Shown here: one piece after another, positions 39,432-48,920 of the stretch
Layout of the letters: each line of letters begins with the position of its first letter
How positions within the stretch are numbered: position 1 is the stretch's first letter
NCBI RefSeq assembly: GCF_001858325.1
Contig: NZ_MBPP01000089.1
Span: forward strand, 1 to 64,000
Direction: 5' to 3'
DNA: 64,000 bases
Origin: Marinobacter sp. AC-23
Lineage (GTDB): Bacteria; Pseudomonadota; Gammaproteobacteria; Pseudomonadales; Oleiphilaceae
Notes under the pieces: generated by a model
Told to the model about the DNA's origin: nothing
Databases searched by the model: none
The model's input: only the letters and a program-made list of their open reading frames with translations
Position numbers and translations under genes: made by a program

Positions 39432-40911
39432 TTAATCCTTGTCCAGGCGGCCCACAAGCGACAGCTCGAAGTTTGCGCCCATGTATTTGAAGTGCGGGCG
39501 CACGGCCAGGGATACCTGGTACCAGCCGGATCGCCTTCTACATCAGAAACCGTTACCTGAGCTGCGCGCAGAGGTCGACGGCTACGTACTTCAGCTGGTG
39601 GGTTTTCCTGGTCAGCTACGTACTGGCGAATCCAGGTGTTTAGCTCGCGCTCAAGATCCTGACGCTCTTTCCAGGAACCAATCTGCTCGCGCTGCAGCAC
39701 CTTGATGTAGTGGGCCAAGCGGTTAACGATCATCATATAGGGCAGCTGGGTGCCCAACTTGTAGTTTGTCTCCGCTTCTTTGCCTTCCTTGGTGTTCGGG
39801 AACTGCTTGGGCTTTTGCACGGAGTTGGCGGAGAAGAAGGCGGCGTTGTCACTGCCCTTACGCATGGTTAGCGAGATAAAGCCTTCGTCGGCCATTTCGT
39901 ATTCGCGACGGTCGGTGATCAACACTTCGGTGGGAATTTTGGCTTCCAGCTGGCCGAACGAGTCGAACAGGTGAACCGGCAGGTCTTCCACCGCACCACC
40001 GCTTTGCGGACCGATGATATTCGGGCACCAACGGTACTTGGCAAAGCTTTCAGTCAATCGTGTGGCTAAAAGGTAGGCGGTGTTGCCCCATAAGTAATGT
40101 TCGTGGTCGCCGGAGACCTCTTCTTTGTAGTTGAAGCTACTGACCGGGTTTTCAGTCGGGTCGTAGGGAACTCGCAGCAAGAAGCGTGGCGAGGCCAGGC
40201 CCAGATAACGGGCGTCTTCAGACTCCCGCAGTGAACGCCACTTGGCGTACTTGGGGCCTTCGAAAACAGCTTTCAGTTCTTTGATAGCTGGCAGTTCCTG
40301 GTAGCTGTCTACGCCAAAAAAAGATGGCGCAACAGAGGACAGAAAGGGGGCGTGTGCCATGGCACCAACAGAGGATACATACTGCAGCAGCTTCATATCC
40401 GGAGTGGATGGTGTGAACGCGTAATTGCCCACAACAGCACCTACTGGTTCACCACCAAACTGGCCATACTCCGTAGAATAAATATGCTTGTAAAAACCGG
40501 TCTGGGTAACGTCGGGAGCAAACTCGAAGTCTTCCAGCAGTTCGGTTTTAGTGGCGTGCAGGATATCCACTTTGATGTTCTCGCGGAAATCGGTGCGATC
40601 GACCATCAATTTCAGTCCGCGCCAGGATGATTCCAGCTCCTGCAACTTTGGCGCGTGCAGGATTTCATCCATTTGGGCACTGATCTTGCGATCCAGTTCG
40701 ACCACCATCTGGTCAACCAGTGCCTTGTTGACCGGCTGGCCTTTTTCTTCGCTTTTCAGCAGGTTGGCGATAAACGTTGCCACGCCTTTGCGGGCAACAT
40801 CGTAGCCTCGTCGGCCGGTGCCATACGGCTGTTGGCCATAACCTGATCGAGCAACGAGCCTTCCGTTACGGATTCAGAGGCAACAGTTTGCTGCGCAGTA
40901 GTATCAGACAT
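39432..40911 (-). CDS. tssC: T6SS contractile sheath large subunit TssC (VipB), two apparent frameshifts
   Basis: TssC forms the contractile sheath with TssB. Conserved stretches include QMDEILHAPKLQELESSWRG, AYLLATRLTESFAKYRWC and NRLAHYIKVLQREQIG. Three frames carry it. Near 40806 one G is missing (GACGAGGCTACG for GACGAGGGCTACG), which separates the first 40 residues starting MSDTTAQQTV. Near 39526 another G is missing (GATCCGGCTGG for GATCCGGGCTGG), which removes the conserved end WYQVSLAVRPHFKYMGANFE. Correcting both gives about 493 residues, the normal length, with a stop just before tssE. The ATG at 40911 has an upstream GAAGGGA. Confidence 0.93.
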
Positions 40912-40976
40912 ACCACATCCCTTCAGTACGTGATTGATATTGGGTGTTGTGCTCCGCGCTCAGGCGGCAGCGTCTA

Positions 40977-41471
40977 TTACTCGCCGTCTGTAGCCAATTC
41001 CAGCTCAGACAACAGGGTTTCCCGGGCTTCGTCATTATCCAGCAGTTCCTGCAGCTTGGATCGAAACGAAGGTACATTACCCAGAGGGCCTTTTAAGGCA
41101 ACAAGAGCTTCCCGCAATTCGATAAGCTTCTTCATCTCGGGAACCTGACGGGCAATACTGTCAGGTGAGAAATCATCCAGAGTATGGAATTCGAGGTTGA
41201 CCGGCAATTCTTCGGCCTGCTCTTCCAACTGGTTGGATACGGTGGTGGAAAGCGTAAGGCCTGATTCCTTCATGACAGAACGAAAGTTGTTCTTGTCGAT
41301 GGAAATAGCCTTGCGGTCTTCGATGGGGGTTTCTTCGGCGTGTCCCTTGAAATCACCAACCACGAACATTTTCAGCGGCAGCTCAGTTTCAGCTTGCTGA
41401 TCTCCGGTGGCGGGGACATATTTGATATTGATGCGCTCTTTCGGCGCGACAGAACCGTCTTTAGACGACAT
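40977..41471 (-). CDS. tssB: T6SS contractile sheath small subunit TssB (VipA)
   Basis: About 164 residues from the ATG at 41471, which follows GGGAGCAAGCC; an in-frame start 18 bp upstream is less likely. Sequence signatures are RINIKYVP, LPLKMFVVGDFKG and the LEFHTLDDFSPDSIARQVPE segment, with a C-terminal helix LQELLDNDEARE. TssB pairs with TssC to form the sheath. It is the first gene of the minus-strand T6SS operon, so the operon promoter should lie in the 305-bp gap upstream. Confidence 0.94.
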   Translation of the reverse strand: MSSKDGSVAPKERINIKYVPATGDQQAETELPLKMFVVGDFKGHAEETPIEDRKAISIDKNNFRSVMKESGLTLSTTVSNQLEEQAEELPVNLEFHTLDDFSPDSIARQVPEMKKLIELREALVALKGPLGNVPSFRSKLQELLDNDEARETLLSELELATDGE

Positions 41472-41776
41472 GGCTTGCTCCCTATGCAAATCATTTGCAG
41501 TTGTTCAATCCCTGGTACATACCTTCCTGGTACGCAGCAGAAAAACTGTACACAGATAGACCAGACTTCTCAAGCAAAAATTGGCCAGAAAAGTATCAAA
41601 ATGTGCGCGCGGGCAAGCTTTTGCCAAAGTATCTGTACCCTCGTGTGCGCTTGTGACCTACTGGCCACAGCAGCCGGAAATTTGGTCAATGACGGCAGGC
41701 CGCACCGTGGATATACTCCTGAAACCCATAGTTAAAGCGTAAAAGTACTCTCACAACAACCAAGGAGGAAATTGAT
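41472..41776. other. Divergent promoter region between tssB and the acyl-CoA-binding gene
   Basis: A 305-bp gap without a gene. On the minus strand two sites resemble sigma-54 -24/-12 elements but are one base too short between GG and GC: TGGCCAATTTTTGC (41587 down to 41574) and TGGCAAAAGCTTGC (41626 down to 41613). The operon encodes a sigma-54 activator. The plus-strand promoter of the acyl-CoA-binding gene is expected near 41700-41760, and AAGGAGGAAA just before 41777 is a strong ribosome site. Confidence 0.5.
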
Positions 41777-42037
41777 ATGAGCGATTTGAAAGCCAGTTTC
41801 GATGAGGCGGTAAGCTATATTCAAAATGCGGAAGGGGACTTCAAGCCCTCCAACGAGATGAAGCTGGAGTTTTACGCCCTATACAAGCAGGGGACCGAAG
41901 GCGATGTGTCGGGCAAGCGACCGGGCATGATGGACTTTGTTGGCCGCGCCAAGTATGACGCCTGGGAAAAGTGCAAAGGCATGTCAAAAGACGACGCCAT
42001 GCAGAAGTACATCGACAAACTCGAAGCACTAAAGTAA
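41777..42037 (+). CDS. Acyl-CoA-binding protein
   Basis: An 86-residue cytosolic four-helix protein that binds long-chain acyl-CoA. The family signature is seen in [20 protein letters not shown] and [20 protein letters not shown] (the conserved YKQAT and KWxAW-type positions). Bacterial ACBPs are patchy and often found in lipid-storing or pathogenic species. It is divergent from the T6SS operon and has a near-perfect AAGGAGG ribosome site. A strong stem-loop follows the stop codon. Confidence 0.93.
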   Translation: MSDLKASFDEAVSYIQNAEGDFKPSNEMKLEFYALYKQGTEGDVSGKRPGMMDFVGRAKYDAWEKCKGMSKDDAMQKYIDKLEALK

Positions 42038-42051
42038 GCAGCCCTGCTTTT

Positions 42052-42080
42052 CGATCCCGGCAGGAATTATGCCGGGATCG
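42052..42080. terminator. Stem-loop between convergent acyl-CoA-binding and hypothetical genes
   Basis: A perfect 11-bp stem CGATCCCGGCA/TGCCGGGATCG with a 7-nt loop, 14 bp after the ACBP stop. It lacks a U-tract on either strand, so termination is likely but not certain. Confidence 0.5.
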
Positions 42081-42102
42081 CATCCCTGACTCAGAGCAAC
42101 TG

Positions 42103-42561
42103 TCAACGACCCGTCATATTCACATTGAGTGTATCGTAGGTACGGTTTTCCGGCGGGCGGATCACATAATTGTTGCTGTGTGTCTGCCCGGGAATGGATT
42201 TTGGCGTACTAAAACGAAACTGTACGGGTATTTCTGAGCGCCCCAGATCGGTACGACTGTCGCGAGGCTGCAGTGCAAGAGGATCCAGATAGAAGTCATC
42301 GTTCCCCGCCGGCTGAACCGGAACTCCCTGTGCCGGCGCAGCTAAACCACCTTCAATCACCGTATCTGACAGGGCATCTTCCGCAATAGAGCGGAACGAG
42401 ATGGTTTCCAGCGTTGACCGCTGTTCCAGTGCAAACGCCGGGCTTTCGCCAGGATTAGTCTGAGCGCTCGCAGAGCCTGCTACTATAAGCAGGACAGCCA
42501 CAGGGGTAAGCCCAAGACGTATCAATTCAGACGATCTGGCAATACGATGCAAGACACTCAT
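42103..42561 (-). CDS. Hypothetical secreted protein
   Basis: About 152 residues from the ATG at 42561, chosen for the upstream AGGAAGGAAGCC. The first 35 residues form a signal peptide (LGLTPVAVLLIVAGSASAQ) with an Ala-x-Ala cleavage site. The mature part is polar and proline-rich without a recognisable domain; TLETISFRSIAEDALSD is its most structured-looking segment. It is convergent with the acyl-CoA-binding gene and divergent from greB. I do not recognise the family. Confidence 0.65.
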   Translation of the reverse strand: MSVLHRIARSSELIRLGLTPVAVLLIVAGSASAQTNPGESPAFALEQRSTLETISFRSIAEDALSDTVIEGGLAAPAQGVPVQPAGNDDFYLDPLALQPRDSRTDLGRSEIPVQFRFSTPKSIPGQTHSNNYVIRPPENRTYDTLNVNMTGR

Positions 42562-42769
42562 GGCTTCCTTCCTAGTCTGAGACACGCCTTCTCTTAAAGG
42601 TGTCAATTTTTGATCAGTCTATCGCCAAACTGGCCGCGTTTCTCGGTTGATTGACTGTTTTGTGACAACTTTCACTGGTGCGCATAATCAAATTGTTACA
42701 TGCGGGCTCTGATCTTTGAACTCGCGCAGGTTTTGACAGCTCACCCGCTTTGAAAAAACAGGAGCAGCC

Positions 42770-43242
42770 TTGAAAACTCCACTTATTACCAGGCAGGGCT
42801 ACGATGACCTGCAGAAAGAACACGATGAGCTCTGGAGATTTGAACGCCCGGAGGTCACAAAAAAAGTTACATGGGCCGCCAGTCTTGGTGATCGCAGTGA
42901 GAACGCTGATTATCAGTACAACAAAAAGCGGCTTCGGGAGATCGATCGCCGGGTGCGCTATTTAAGGCGCTGCCTTGACAGTCTCAAAGTGGTTGAGCAT
43001 CACCCTGAGCAGGAAGGGAAGGTATTTTTCGGCGCCTGGGTAGAAGTCGAGAACGACGAAGAGACGACTCTAAAATTCAGAGTTGTGGGCTACGATGAGA
43101 TATTCAATCGCAACGATTACATTTCCATCGATTCTCCAATGGCTCGGGCATTGCTGAGAAAAGAAGTGGGCGACGAAGCCAGGTGAGAACCGCGGCAGGG
43201 ACAACCACTTGGTATATCAATGCCATTGAGTACAACAAGTAG
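42770..43242 (+). CDS. greB: Transcription elongation factor GreB, apparent frameshift
   Basis: GreB rescues backtracked RNA polymerase by stimulating transcript cleavage. The N-terminal coiled coil carries the two acidic tip residues in GDRSENADYQYNKKRLREID. The FKBP-like C-terminal domain follows (FFGAWVEVENDEE, IDSPMARALL). As read, the frame stops at 43186, about 19 residues early. Inserting one C at 43179-43180 (GAAGCCAGG to GAAGCCCAGG) continues into VGDEAQVRTAAGTTTWYINA and ends at 43242 with about 157 residues, the usual GreB length. It is monocistronic. Confidence 0.9.
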
Positions 43243-43292
43243 AGCGTTGCCCCAAAACACTCCACTCTGGCACTTTTTTTGAGCATAAAAAA

Positions 43293-43309
43293 ACCCCGCA
43301 AAACGGGGT
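43293..43309 (-). terminator. Hairpin with minus-strand U-tract
   Basis: ACCCCG/CGGGGT with a 5-nt loop, preceded on the plus strand by seven A residues, so the U-tract lies on the minus-strand transcript. It could terminate transcripts from the kinase gene at 43813 or antisense reads into greB. A plus-strand role for greB is not supported by a U-tract. Confidence 0.5.
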
Positions 43310-43534
43310 AAGGCTAGCGCTGTGCTGGAGGAAGAAGCAAGCGGCTATTAATGCCTGCCTCTAACTACAATGCCTATTCTCCACACCCGGCATTACCAAG
43401 CCCTTTCTGACGAATTACCTTTTGGTCAGGGTAGGCTCCAAAGCCCTCCGGAAATTAGGTTGTACACTCTAAGGAAGGCCGTTAGCGTTCACGTATTGAA
43501 CCTTATATCCGCTTCCAGCTATGGAGATAACATA

Positions 43535-43816
43535 ATGAACACACAGAAGCTTCTGAACATGGCTCTTGAAGGCGTAGACGCCTTGGGTTATCGCCTCGAT
43601 CAGATGGGCATTACCGGAAAGGTTAACCGTCACAATATCGCAGCGTTCCTGATGGCAGAGCAGAAGCACCTTGAGGGTGAGTGGGACAGTATTCAGGTTC
43701 GCTTGAACCTTCGCCGCTCGCAGTTTGAGCGCATTACCCAGCAGGTTGAAACCCGAACAGACGCCCTGATCGGGCCGGTTATGTCACAGGTAAACCGGTT
43801 CCGCCCGAGCCACTAA
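43535..43816 (+). CDS. Small conserved-looking helical protein, function unknown
   Basis: A 93-residue, probably all-helical soluble protein. The ATG at 43535 follows GGAGA with normal spacing; the open frame further upstream has no supporting ribosome site. It is rich in charged residues (EQKHLEGEWDSIQVRLN) and looks able to form a coiled coil near residues 55-80. Its 3' end touches that of the convergent kinase gene. No family is recognised. Confidence 0.65.
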   Translation: MNTQKLLNMALEGVDALGYRLDQMGITGKVNRHNIAAFLMAEQKHLEGEWDSIQVRLNLRRSQFERITQQVETRTDALIGPVMSQVNRFRPSH

Positions 43817-45300
43817 GGCTCAGGTACGGCCGGCTTTCGTGGCGCAGATGCGTCATCGCTGGCCGATTCTTGGGCCTGTTCTGCCTGGGCAGCTCTGATA
43901 CGTTTACGTACTCGGGTGAGAGCCGGCATGCACACAGCCACGGTTAAGCCTGGCGGCTGCTCCCCTTCGTAGGTATCGCTAAGTATAATCCGCCCCTTAT
44001 GAATCTCCGCTACGGCACTCACCAGGCTGAGCCCTAACCCGTTACCGGGGAGGGAGCGGCTTTTTCCAACCCGGTAGAAACGCTGGAACACCTGATCTTT
44101 CTCATCGTCGGGGATCCCGATACCGCTGTCTTTTACTTCAAACACAGCGTCGTCGCCCTCTTTCCGGACGGCTACACCAATCGTGCCATGCTCGGGCGTA
44201 TATTTAATGGCGTTATCAATCAGGTTGCTGATCATCTGAAAGAGTAAATCCCGATCCCCTTCAATAACCACTCCAGCCTCAAGAGACTGTTCAAACGTCT
44301 GATCTTTATCCTCCGACAGTGCCTCATAAAGCTCACACGCGTCGGACACCAGTTCATCCAGAGCTACCCGCTTCATGTCAGAGGAGTTGCCCTTGGTCTC
44401 GAGGCGCGCAATGCGCAAGAGAGCATTAAAAGTCGCGAGCAGCTGGTCCGCTTCTGCCACGGCCCGGCCCGCCTGCTCACGGGCTTCGTCGTTGTCGACG
44501 GACATCAATGTGTTTTCCAGCTGGTTCCGTAATCGCGTCAGGGGTGTTCGCAGGTCATGGGCGATGCTGTCAGACACATGTCGAATGCCTTCCATCAGAT
44601 ACACAATTCGATCAAGCATTTGATTCAGATTTTCTGCGAGCTGATCAAAGTCATCTTCTGTCCCGCGAGTGGGTATACGAAGGGAGAGGTGCCCGTTCAT
44701 GATTCGTCGGGAGGTGTTATTGATAATTTCTATACGGCGGGTTGTACTTCGGCTCATCAAAAAACCGCCAAGCAGTGCCAGCGCAAGGGTGATCCCCATG
44801 CCCCAGTTGATTGCCGTTTCAATAACCCGCTTTAGGCTCGTGAGTTCGTCCACATCCCGGCCAACAAGCAATCTCAAACCGCCCTGAACTTCGAAAATGC
44901 GGGCACGAGCTAAACGCTCTGGCCCTGCCCAGCCCACTGCCGAGCTAAGCGTGAAGTTGACCCAACCGCTCTCTGATCGGCCACCTTCGGGCCAGGTTTC
45001 TATATTGCCTGCCAGCTTAAGGAAATCTTCAGTGGTGAGCAGGTAAATCGTTTTGGCATTAGGATCGCGGGCGACCCGCTCACGAATAATCGTGATCAGG
45101 CCATTTACTCCACGCCCCCGGTATTGCTCCGCGAGCCCAGCAATTTCCGCTTCAATGGTTTCGTCGGTCTGAGCGGTCATGAAGCCCGCTGTACGCCAGT
45201 AAATAAAGGCCAGTAAGAGAAATACCGAGGTGGCAAACACCACCATGTACAGCAGGGCAAGCTGGAAGGACGAGGTCCTGAGCTGGCTAAGCAGTTTCAC
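43813..45300 (-). CDS. Membrane sensor histidine kinase, partner of the OmpR-family regulator
   Basis: About 495 residues from the GTG at 45300, which overlaps the regulator's stop by 14 bp; a GTG at 45318 is also in frame. Two membrane helices (near residues 12-32 and 165-185) flank a periplasmic domain of about 130 residues. HAMP is followed by an H-box DSIAHDLRTPLTRL. The ATPase domain has ISNLIDNAIKYTPE, DSGIGIPDDE and GNGLGLSLV. It ends in an acidic, Ala- and Pro-rich tail. It forms a two-gene operon with its regulator. The stimulus is unknown; HDLRTP boxes are typical of the QseC, PmrB and TctE group. Confidence 0.88.
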   Translation of the reverse strand: MKLLSQLRTSSFQLALLYMVVFATSVFLLLAFIYWRTAGFMTAQTDETIEAEIAGLAEQYRGRGVNGLITIIRERVARDPNAKTIYLLTTEDFLKLAGNIETWPEGGRSESGWVNFTLSSAVGWAGPERLARARIFEVQGGLRLLVGRDVDELTSLKRVIETAINWGMGITLALALLGGFLMSRSTTRRIEIINNTSRRIMNGHLSLRIPTRGTEDDFDQLAENLNQMLDRIVYLMEGIRHVSDSIAHDLRTPLTRLRNQLENTLMSVDNDEAREQAGRAVAEADQLLATFNALLRIARLETKGNSSDMKRVALDELVSDACELYEALSEDKDQTFEQSLEAGVVIEGDRDLLFQMISNLIDNAIKYTPEHGTIGVAVRKEGDDAVFEVKDSGIGIPDDEKDQVFQRFYRVGKSRSLPGNGLGLSLVSAVAEIHKGRIILSDTYEGEQPPGLTVAVCMPALTRVRKRIRAAQAEQAQESASDDASAPRKPAVPEP

Positions 45301-45967
45301 GCAACATGTACCCTGCACCCCGTATGGTTTGCAGTAGGGGTGTCTCGAATTCCTTATCTATTTTTGCCCGTAGGCGGCTGATGTGCACGTCAATTACGTT
45401 GGTCTGCGGATCAAAATGATAGTCCCAGACTTTTTCCAGCAACATGGTTCGGGTAACCACTTGGCCCGCGTTACGCATCAGATATTCCAACAACCGGAAC
45501 TCTCTGGGCTGAACATCAATATTCTGACCGGAACGCTTCACCGTTCGGGCTAGCAGATCCATTTCCAGATCCGCGACCCGCAACACGGTTTCGGTTTCTG
45601 CAGACTGACGATTCCGCCGCACCAACGATTCAATCCGGGCGAGAAGCTCAGTGAAGGAGAAGGGTTTGGTGAGGTAATCGTCGCCGCCGCCTCGCAGGCC
45701 TTCAACGCGATCATCAACATCACCCAGCGCACTCAAAATCAGAACCGGTACTTGATTGCCTGTAGCGCGAACCGTTTTGATGATAGACAGCCCGTCCATG
45801 CCCGGAAGCATGCGATCGACAATCATGATGTCGTAATCTTCACTGGCAGCCATCATCATGCCATCCTTGCCGTCTGCAGCATGGTCGACCACGAAGTCCG
45901 ATTCTTTCAGACCTTTTACAAGATAGTTTGCTACGTCCTGATCATCTTCGATTACCAGTGCTTTCAC
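45287..45967 (-). CDS. OmpR-family response regulator
   Basis: About 226 residues from the GTG at 45967, selected because GGGAGGGG lies 5-6 nt upstream. The receiver domain shows ALVIEDDQDVANYL, the phospho-acceptor in IMIVDRMLPGMDG and Lys in LTKPFSFTELLARI. The winged-helix effector domain contains VQPREFRLLEYLMRNAGQVVTR and ends TIRGAGYMLRE. Its 3' end overlaps the kinase start. Target genes cannot be told from the window. Confidence 0.9.
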   Translation of the reverse strand: MKALVIEDDQDVANYLVKGLKESDFVVDHAADGKDGMMMAASEDYDIMIVDRMLPGMDGLSIIKTVRATGNQVPVLILSALGDVDDRVEGLRGGGDDYLTKPFSFTELLARIESLVRRNRQSAETETVLRVADLEMDLLARTVKRSGQNIDVQPREFRLLEYLMRNAGQVVTRTMLLEKVWDYHFDPQTNVIDVHISRLRAKIDKEFETPLLQTIRGAGYMLRETA

Positions 45968-46082
45968 CAGATCCCCTCCCAATAGCAGATTACATTCACA
46001 ACAGAGTACGAATAACTCGGTGCACCGGCCAGTTACGATCCTGTAAGAGGGTGTCGCAAACGGCGACGGTCAGCCACAAACA

Positions 46083-46116
46083 AAAACGCCACCTACCTAA
46101 TCGGTGGTGGCGTTTT
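46083..46116 (-). terminator. Intrinsic terminator of rpoH
   Basis: AAAACGCCACC pairs with GGTGGCGTTTT over 11 bp with a 12-nt loop, 26 bp beyond the rpoH stop. The minus-strand transcript ends in a run of U residues. Confidence 0.85.
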
Positions 46117-46141
46117 CAAGGCTTTCCAGTGCAGGGCCGGA

Positions 46142-47002
46142 TTAAGCAGCTTCAACCATCTGCAACCGAATCTTCTTCATCGCATTTTTTTCCAGCTGGC
46201 GAATACGCTCAGCAGAAATACCATACTTGTCGGCTAGCTGGTGAAGGGTTGCCTTGCTTTCAGACAGCCAGCGCTCACGCAGAATATCCTGGCTGCGCTC
46301 ATCAAGCATGCCCATAGCCTGCATCAGACGGCCATTGGAGTCTTCCGTCCAGTTGGCGTTTTCAAGCTGAACAGCTGGATCGTTGCGATGATCTTCCAGA
46401 TAATACGCCGGTGCCTTGTAGGCGTTGTCGTCATCATCGTCCATCGGGCCATCAAAGGCCGTGTCATGAGAGGAAAGGCGGCCTTCCATTTCTCGTACAG
46501 CCCGAGGTTCTACGCCCAAATCCTCTGCCACCGCATGCAGCTCTTCATGGCTCAGCCACGCCAGCTTTTTCTTCTGGCTGCGCAAATTAAAGAACAGTTT
46601 GCGCTGAGACTTGGTCGTTGCCACTTTCACAATGCGCCAGTTGCGCAAAATAAACTCGTGAATCTCAGCCTTGATCCAGTGCACAGCAAAGGAAACCAGC
46701 CGAACACCGTATTCTGGGTTAAAGCGCTTCACAGCCTTCATCAGGCCGACGTTGCCTTCCTGAATCAAATCAGCCTGCGCCAGGCCATAGCCTGAATAGC
46801 TGCGGGCAATATGAATAACAAATCGCAGGTGAGACAACACCAACTGACGGGCTGCGTCTACGTTTTCTTCGTAGTGAAGGCGCTCGGCTAGTTCTCGCTC
46901 CTCATCCACGGTCAACACCGGAATGCGGCTCGCGGCCTGAATATAAGCCTCAAGATTTGCGCCCGGAACCAGTTTTTCAATGAGCTGTAAACTCGTACTC
47001 AT
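46142..47002 (-). CDS. rpoH: Heat-shock sigma factor RpoH (sigma-32)
   Basis: A 286-residue alternative sigma factor. Region 2 contains [20 protein letters not shown] and [19 protein letters not shown]; the sigma-32-specific RpoH box is [14 protein letters not shown]; region 4 ends with [21 protein letters not shown]. It directs transcription of heat-shock genes. It lies downstream of ftsY-ftsE-ftsX on the same strand, the standard gammaproteobacterial order, separated by a 196-bp gap that contains an inverted repeat and presumably its own promoter. The frame is intact. Confidence 0.96.
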   Translation of the reverse strand: MSTSLQLIEKLVPGANLEAYIQAASRIPVLTVDEERELAERLHYEENVDAARQLVLSHLRFVIHIARSYSGYGLAQADLIQEGNVGLMKAVKRFNPEYGVRLVSFAVHWIKAEIHEFILRNWRIVKVATTKSQRKLFFNLRSQKKKLAWLSHEELHAVAEDLGVEPRAVREMEGRLSSHDTAFDGPMDDDDDNAYKAPAYYLEDHRNDPAVQLENANWTEDSNGRLMQAMGMLDERSQDILRERWLSESKATLHQLADKYGISAERIRQLEKNAMKKIRLQMVEAA

Positions 47003-47079
47003 GCTTTAACCTCCGAACTTGGCAGTCGCATAATATAACGGATAAACGTTAGACTGCCAAGAACCTGTAAAGTTCCCAA

Positions 47080-47121
47080 AACTCCCCAATAAAACGTTTT
47101 AAATCAACAAAATGGGGAGTT
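47080..47121. promoter_or_regulatory. Inverted repeat in the rpoH upstream region
   Basis: AACTCCCCA (47080-47088) and TGGGGAGTT (47113-47121) are perfectly complementary 9-mers separated by 24 nt that include the palindrome AAAACGTTTT. It lies about 78-119 bp upstream of the rpoH start and 78 bp past the ftsX stop. It could be an operator, a leader hairpin or a weak terminator of ftsX. Confidence 0.4.
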
Positions 47122-47198
47122 CGCCCTGACTTTTCCTTATACGTAAGAAGCTAACCCGGAACAAGCTTTAGTTCAATACGGTATTACCGTGATCCGGT

Positions 47199-48214
47199 TC
47201 ATCCGCCGCCAGCAATTTCTCCCGGCTCGATATCGTCCAGGTGGCGCTTTACCGCAACCCAAGCGCCCAGCCAGCCTAGCAGCATCGCAACAATAATCAA
47301 TGCAAAGGCACCATCAATGCTGAGGCCATCAAGCGAAAAATCGCTGTGGTACAGCCTGGCAAGGCGCTCAACCGGCCCACTCAGCCACCATAGGGAAAGC
47401 TGTAGCAGTATCCAGGCAACAACCCCGCCCCCAAAGCCAAACCAGGCCCCCGTGTACAGAAACGGCCGGCGCACAAAGCCGTCGGTACCACCGACCAGTT
47501 TGGCAACCAAAATCTCATCACGACGACTCTCAATCGACAACCTTACGGTATTGCCAATAACCAGCACCACGGCCACGGCCAGCAATATCGCAAGCGCCCA
47601 CACAGCTCGCGCAAGCAAGTCTGTCATGGCATTGAGGCGCTGCAGCCAGCCCAGATCTATCTGAACCCGCTCTACGCTCTCCATGCCTTCAATATACGTA
47701 ACCAGCCCCGCCACACCCTCTGCTGAGCGGGCATTTTCCTCTGGAGTGATCAATAGCGTGTGGGGCAAAGGATTTTCTTCTAGATAATCCAGCGCATCGG
47801 CCAACCCTGAAGAAGCCCGGAACTCTCTCAATGCCTGATCACGGTCCACCAACTCCAGCTCTGTGACTCGGCTATCCGCCTGATTTCGCGGGCCAACTCC
47901 TGAGTTTGATCGAGACTTGCGCTCAATTTCATATAGGCCGTCACGCGGGCGCTGCTCTCCCAGCCGGCACTCACACCCTGAAGGCTGGTTAACAGCAACA
48001 GTAACGCAACGGGCAACGCCAGGGCGACGCCCATCACGGCCCAGGTCATCAGGCTTGCAATGGGCGTTCGCCACATGCGACCGACGCTATCGCGGGCGAT
48101 CTTCCGGTGGTTTTTAACATAGGATTCGGCCTGCTCGCGCCAGGGCGACCGGGCAACTTTTGCCCCACGAGATGGGTCTGGCTTACGGGGCTTGGATGAA
48201 GGGTCAGCGGCCAC
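47199..48214 (-). CDS. ftsX: Cell-division protein FtsX, apparent frameshift
   Basis: Permease-like partner of FtsE that activates septal cell-wall hydrolases. A cytoplasmic N-terminus leads to TM1 (LMTWAVMGVALALPVALLLL), a periplasmic domain and three more helices (LARAVWALAILLAVAVVLVI, then two near the end). The frame breaks at 47879-47880: ATCAGGCGGATAGCC should be ATCAGGGCGGATAGCC. Adding a G joins the N-terminal 115 residues to the rest and gives about 338 residues, normal for FtsX. The GTG start overlaps the ftsE stop by 11 bp. Confidence 0.92.
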
Positions 48215-48893
48215 TCACACCTCCCTGAAACGGCTTGCCACCGGTAATCAAATTGCCGTGATCCAAAGTTAGCGTGCGCCGATCCATTTCATTGATCAGG
48301 GCAAGGTCGTGGCTGGCAATCAACACGGTGACGCCCACCTGGCTGAACTGGCCAAACAGATTCATGATGTCTGCCGACAGCTTAGGGTCCAGGTTGCCGG
48401 TAGGCTCATCCGCTAGCAGCAGGGGCGGCTTATTCACCACAGCCCGGGCAATGCCTACGCGCTGTTGCTCACCGCCGGAAAGCTGCATGGGGTTCATTTT
48501 TTCTTTGCTGAGCAGGCCAACCTTGTCCAGAGCGGCACGTACTCGTCGGCCCACATCCCGGGGAGAGGACCCGATCACTTCCAGCGGCATGGCAACGTTA
48601 TCAAATACAGTGCGATCAAAAAGCAATTGGTGATTCTGGAACACCACGCCGATATGCCGGCGAATATATGGAATCTGCCGCCTCGCCAGGCTATTGAGCA
48701 CTTGGCCGCCAACAACAACCTCGCCGGCACTGGGCCGTTCCATAACCATGATCAGCTTCAACAGGGTACTTTTACCCGCACCTGAATGCCCGGTGAGAAA
48801 CGCCAACTCGCCGCGATCCAGATGGAAGTTCACCTGGCGCAGCGCGGTATGGTCACTGTCATACCGCTTGGTAACCTGACGGAATTCGATCAT
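48204..48893 (-). CDS. ftsE: Cell-division ATP-binding protein FtsE
   Basis: A 229-residue ABC ATPase of the divisome. Walker A is [11 protein letters not shown], the signature motif is [15 protein letters not shown], Walker B is [14 protein letters not shown], and the switch histidine is in LIASHDLAL. It is intact and translationally coupled to ftsX. It follows ftsY by 27 bp. Confidence 0.95.
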   Translation of the reverse strand: MIEFRQVTKRYDSDHTALRQVNFHLDRGELAFLTGHSGAGKSTLLKLIMVMERPSAGEVVVGGQVLNSLARRQIPYIRRHIGVVFQNHQLLFDRTVFDNVAMPLEVIGSSPRDVGRRVRAALDKVGLLSKEKMNPMQLSGGEQQRVGIARAVVNKPPLLLADEPTGNLDPKLSADIMNLFGQFSQVGVTVLIASHDLALINEMDRRTLTLDHGNLITGGKPFQGGVSGR

Positions 48894-48920
48894 GGTGGGC
48901 TACTGCTCCACAGGGCTGGG

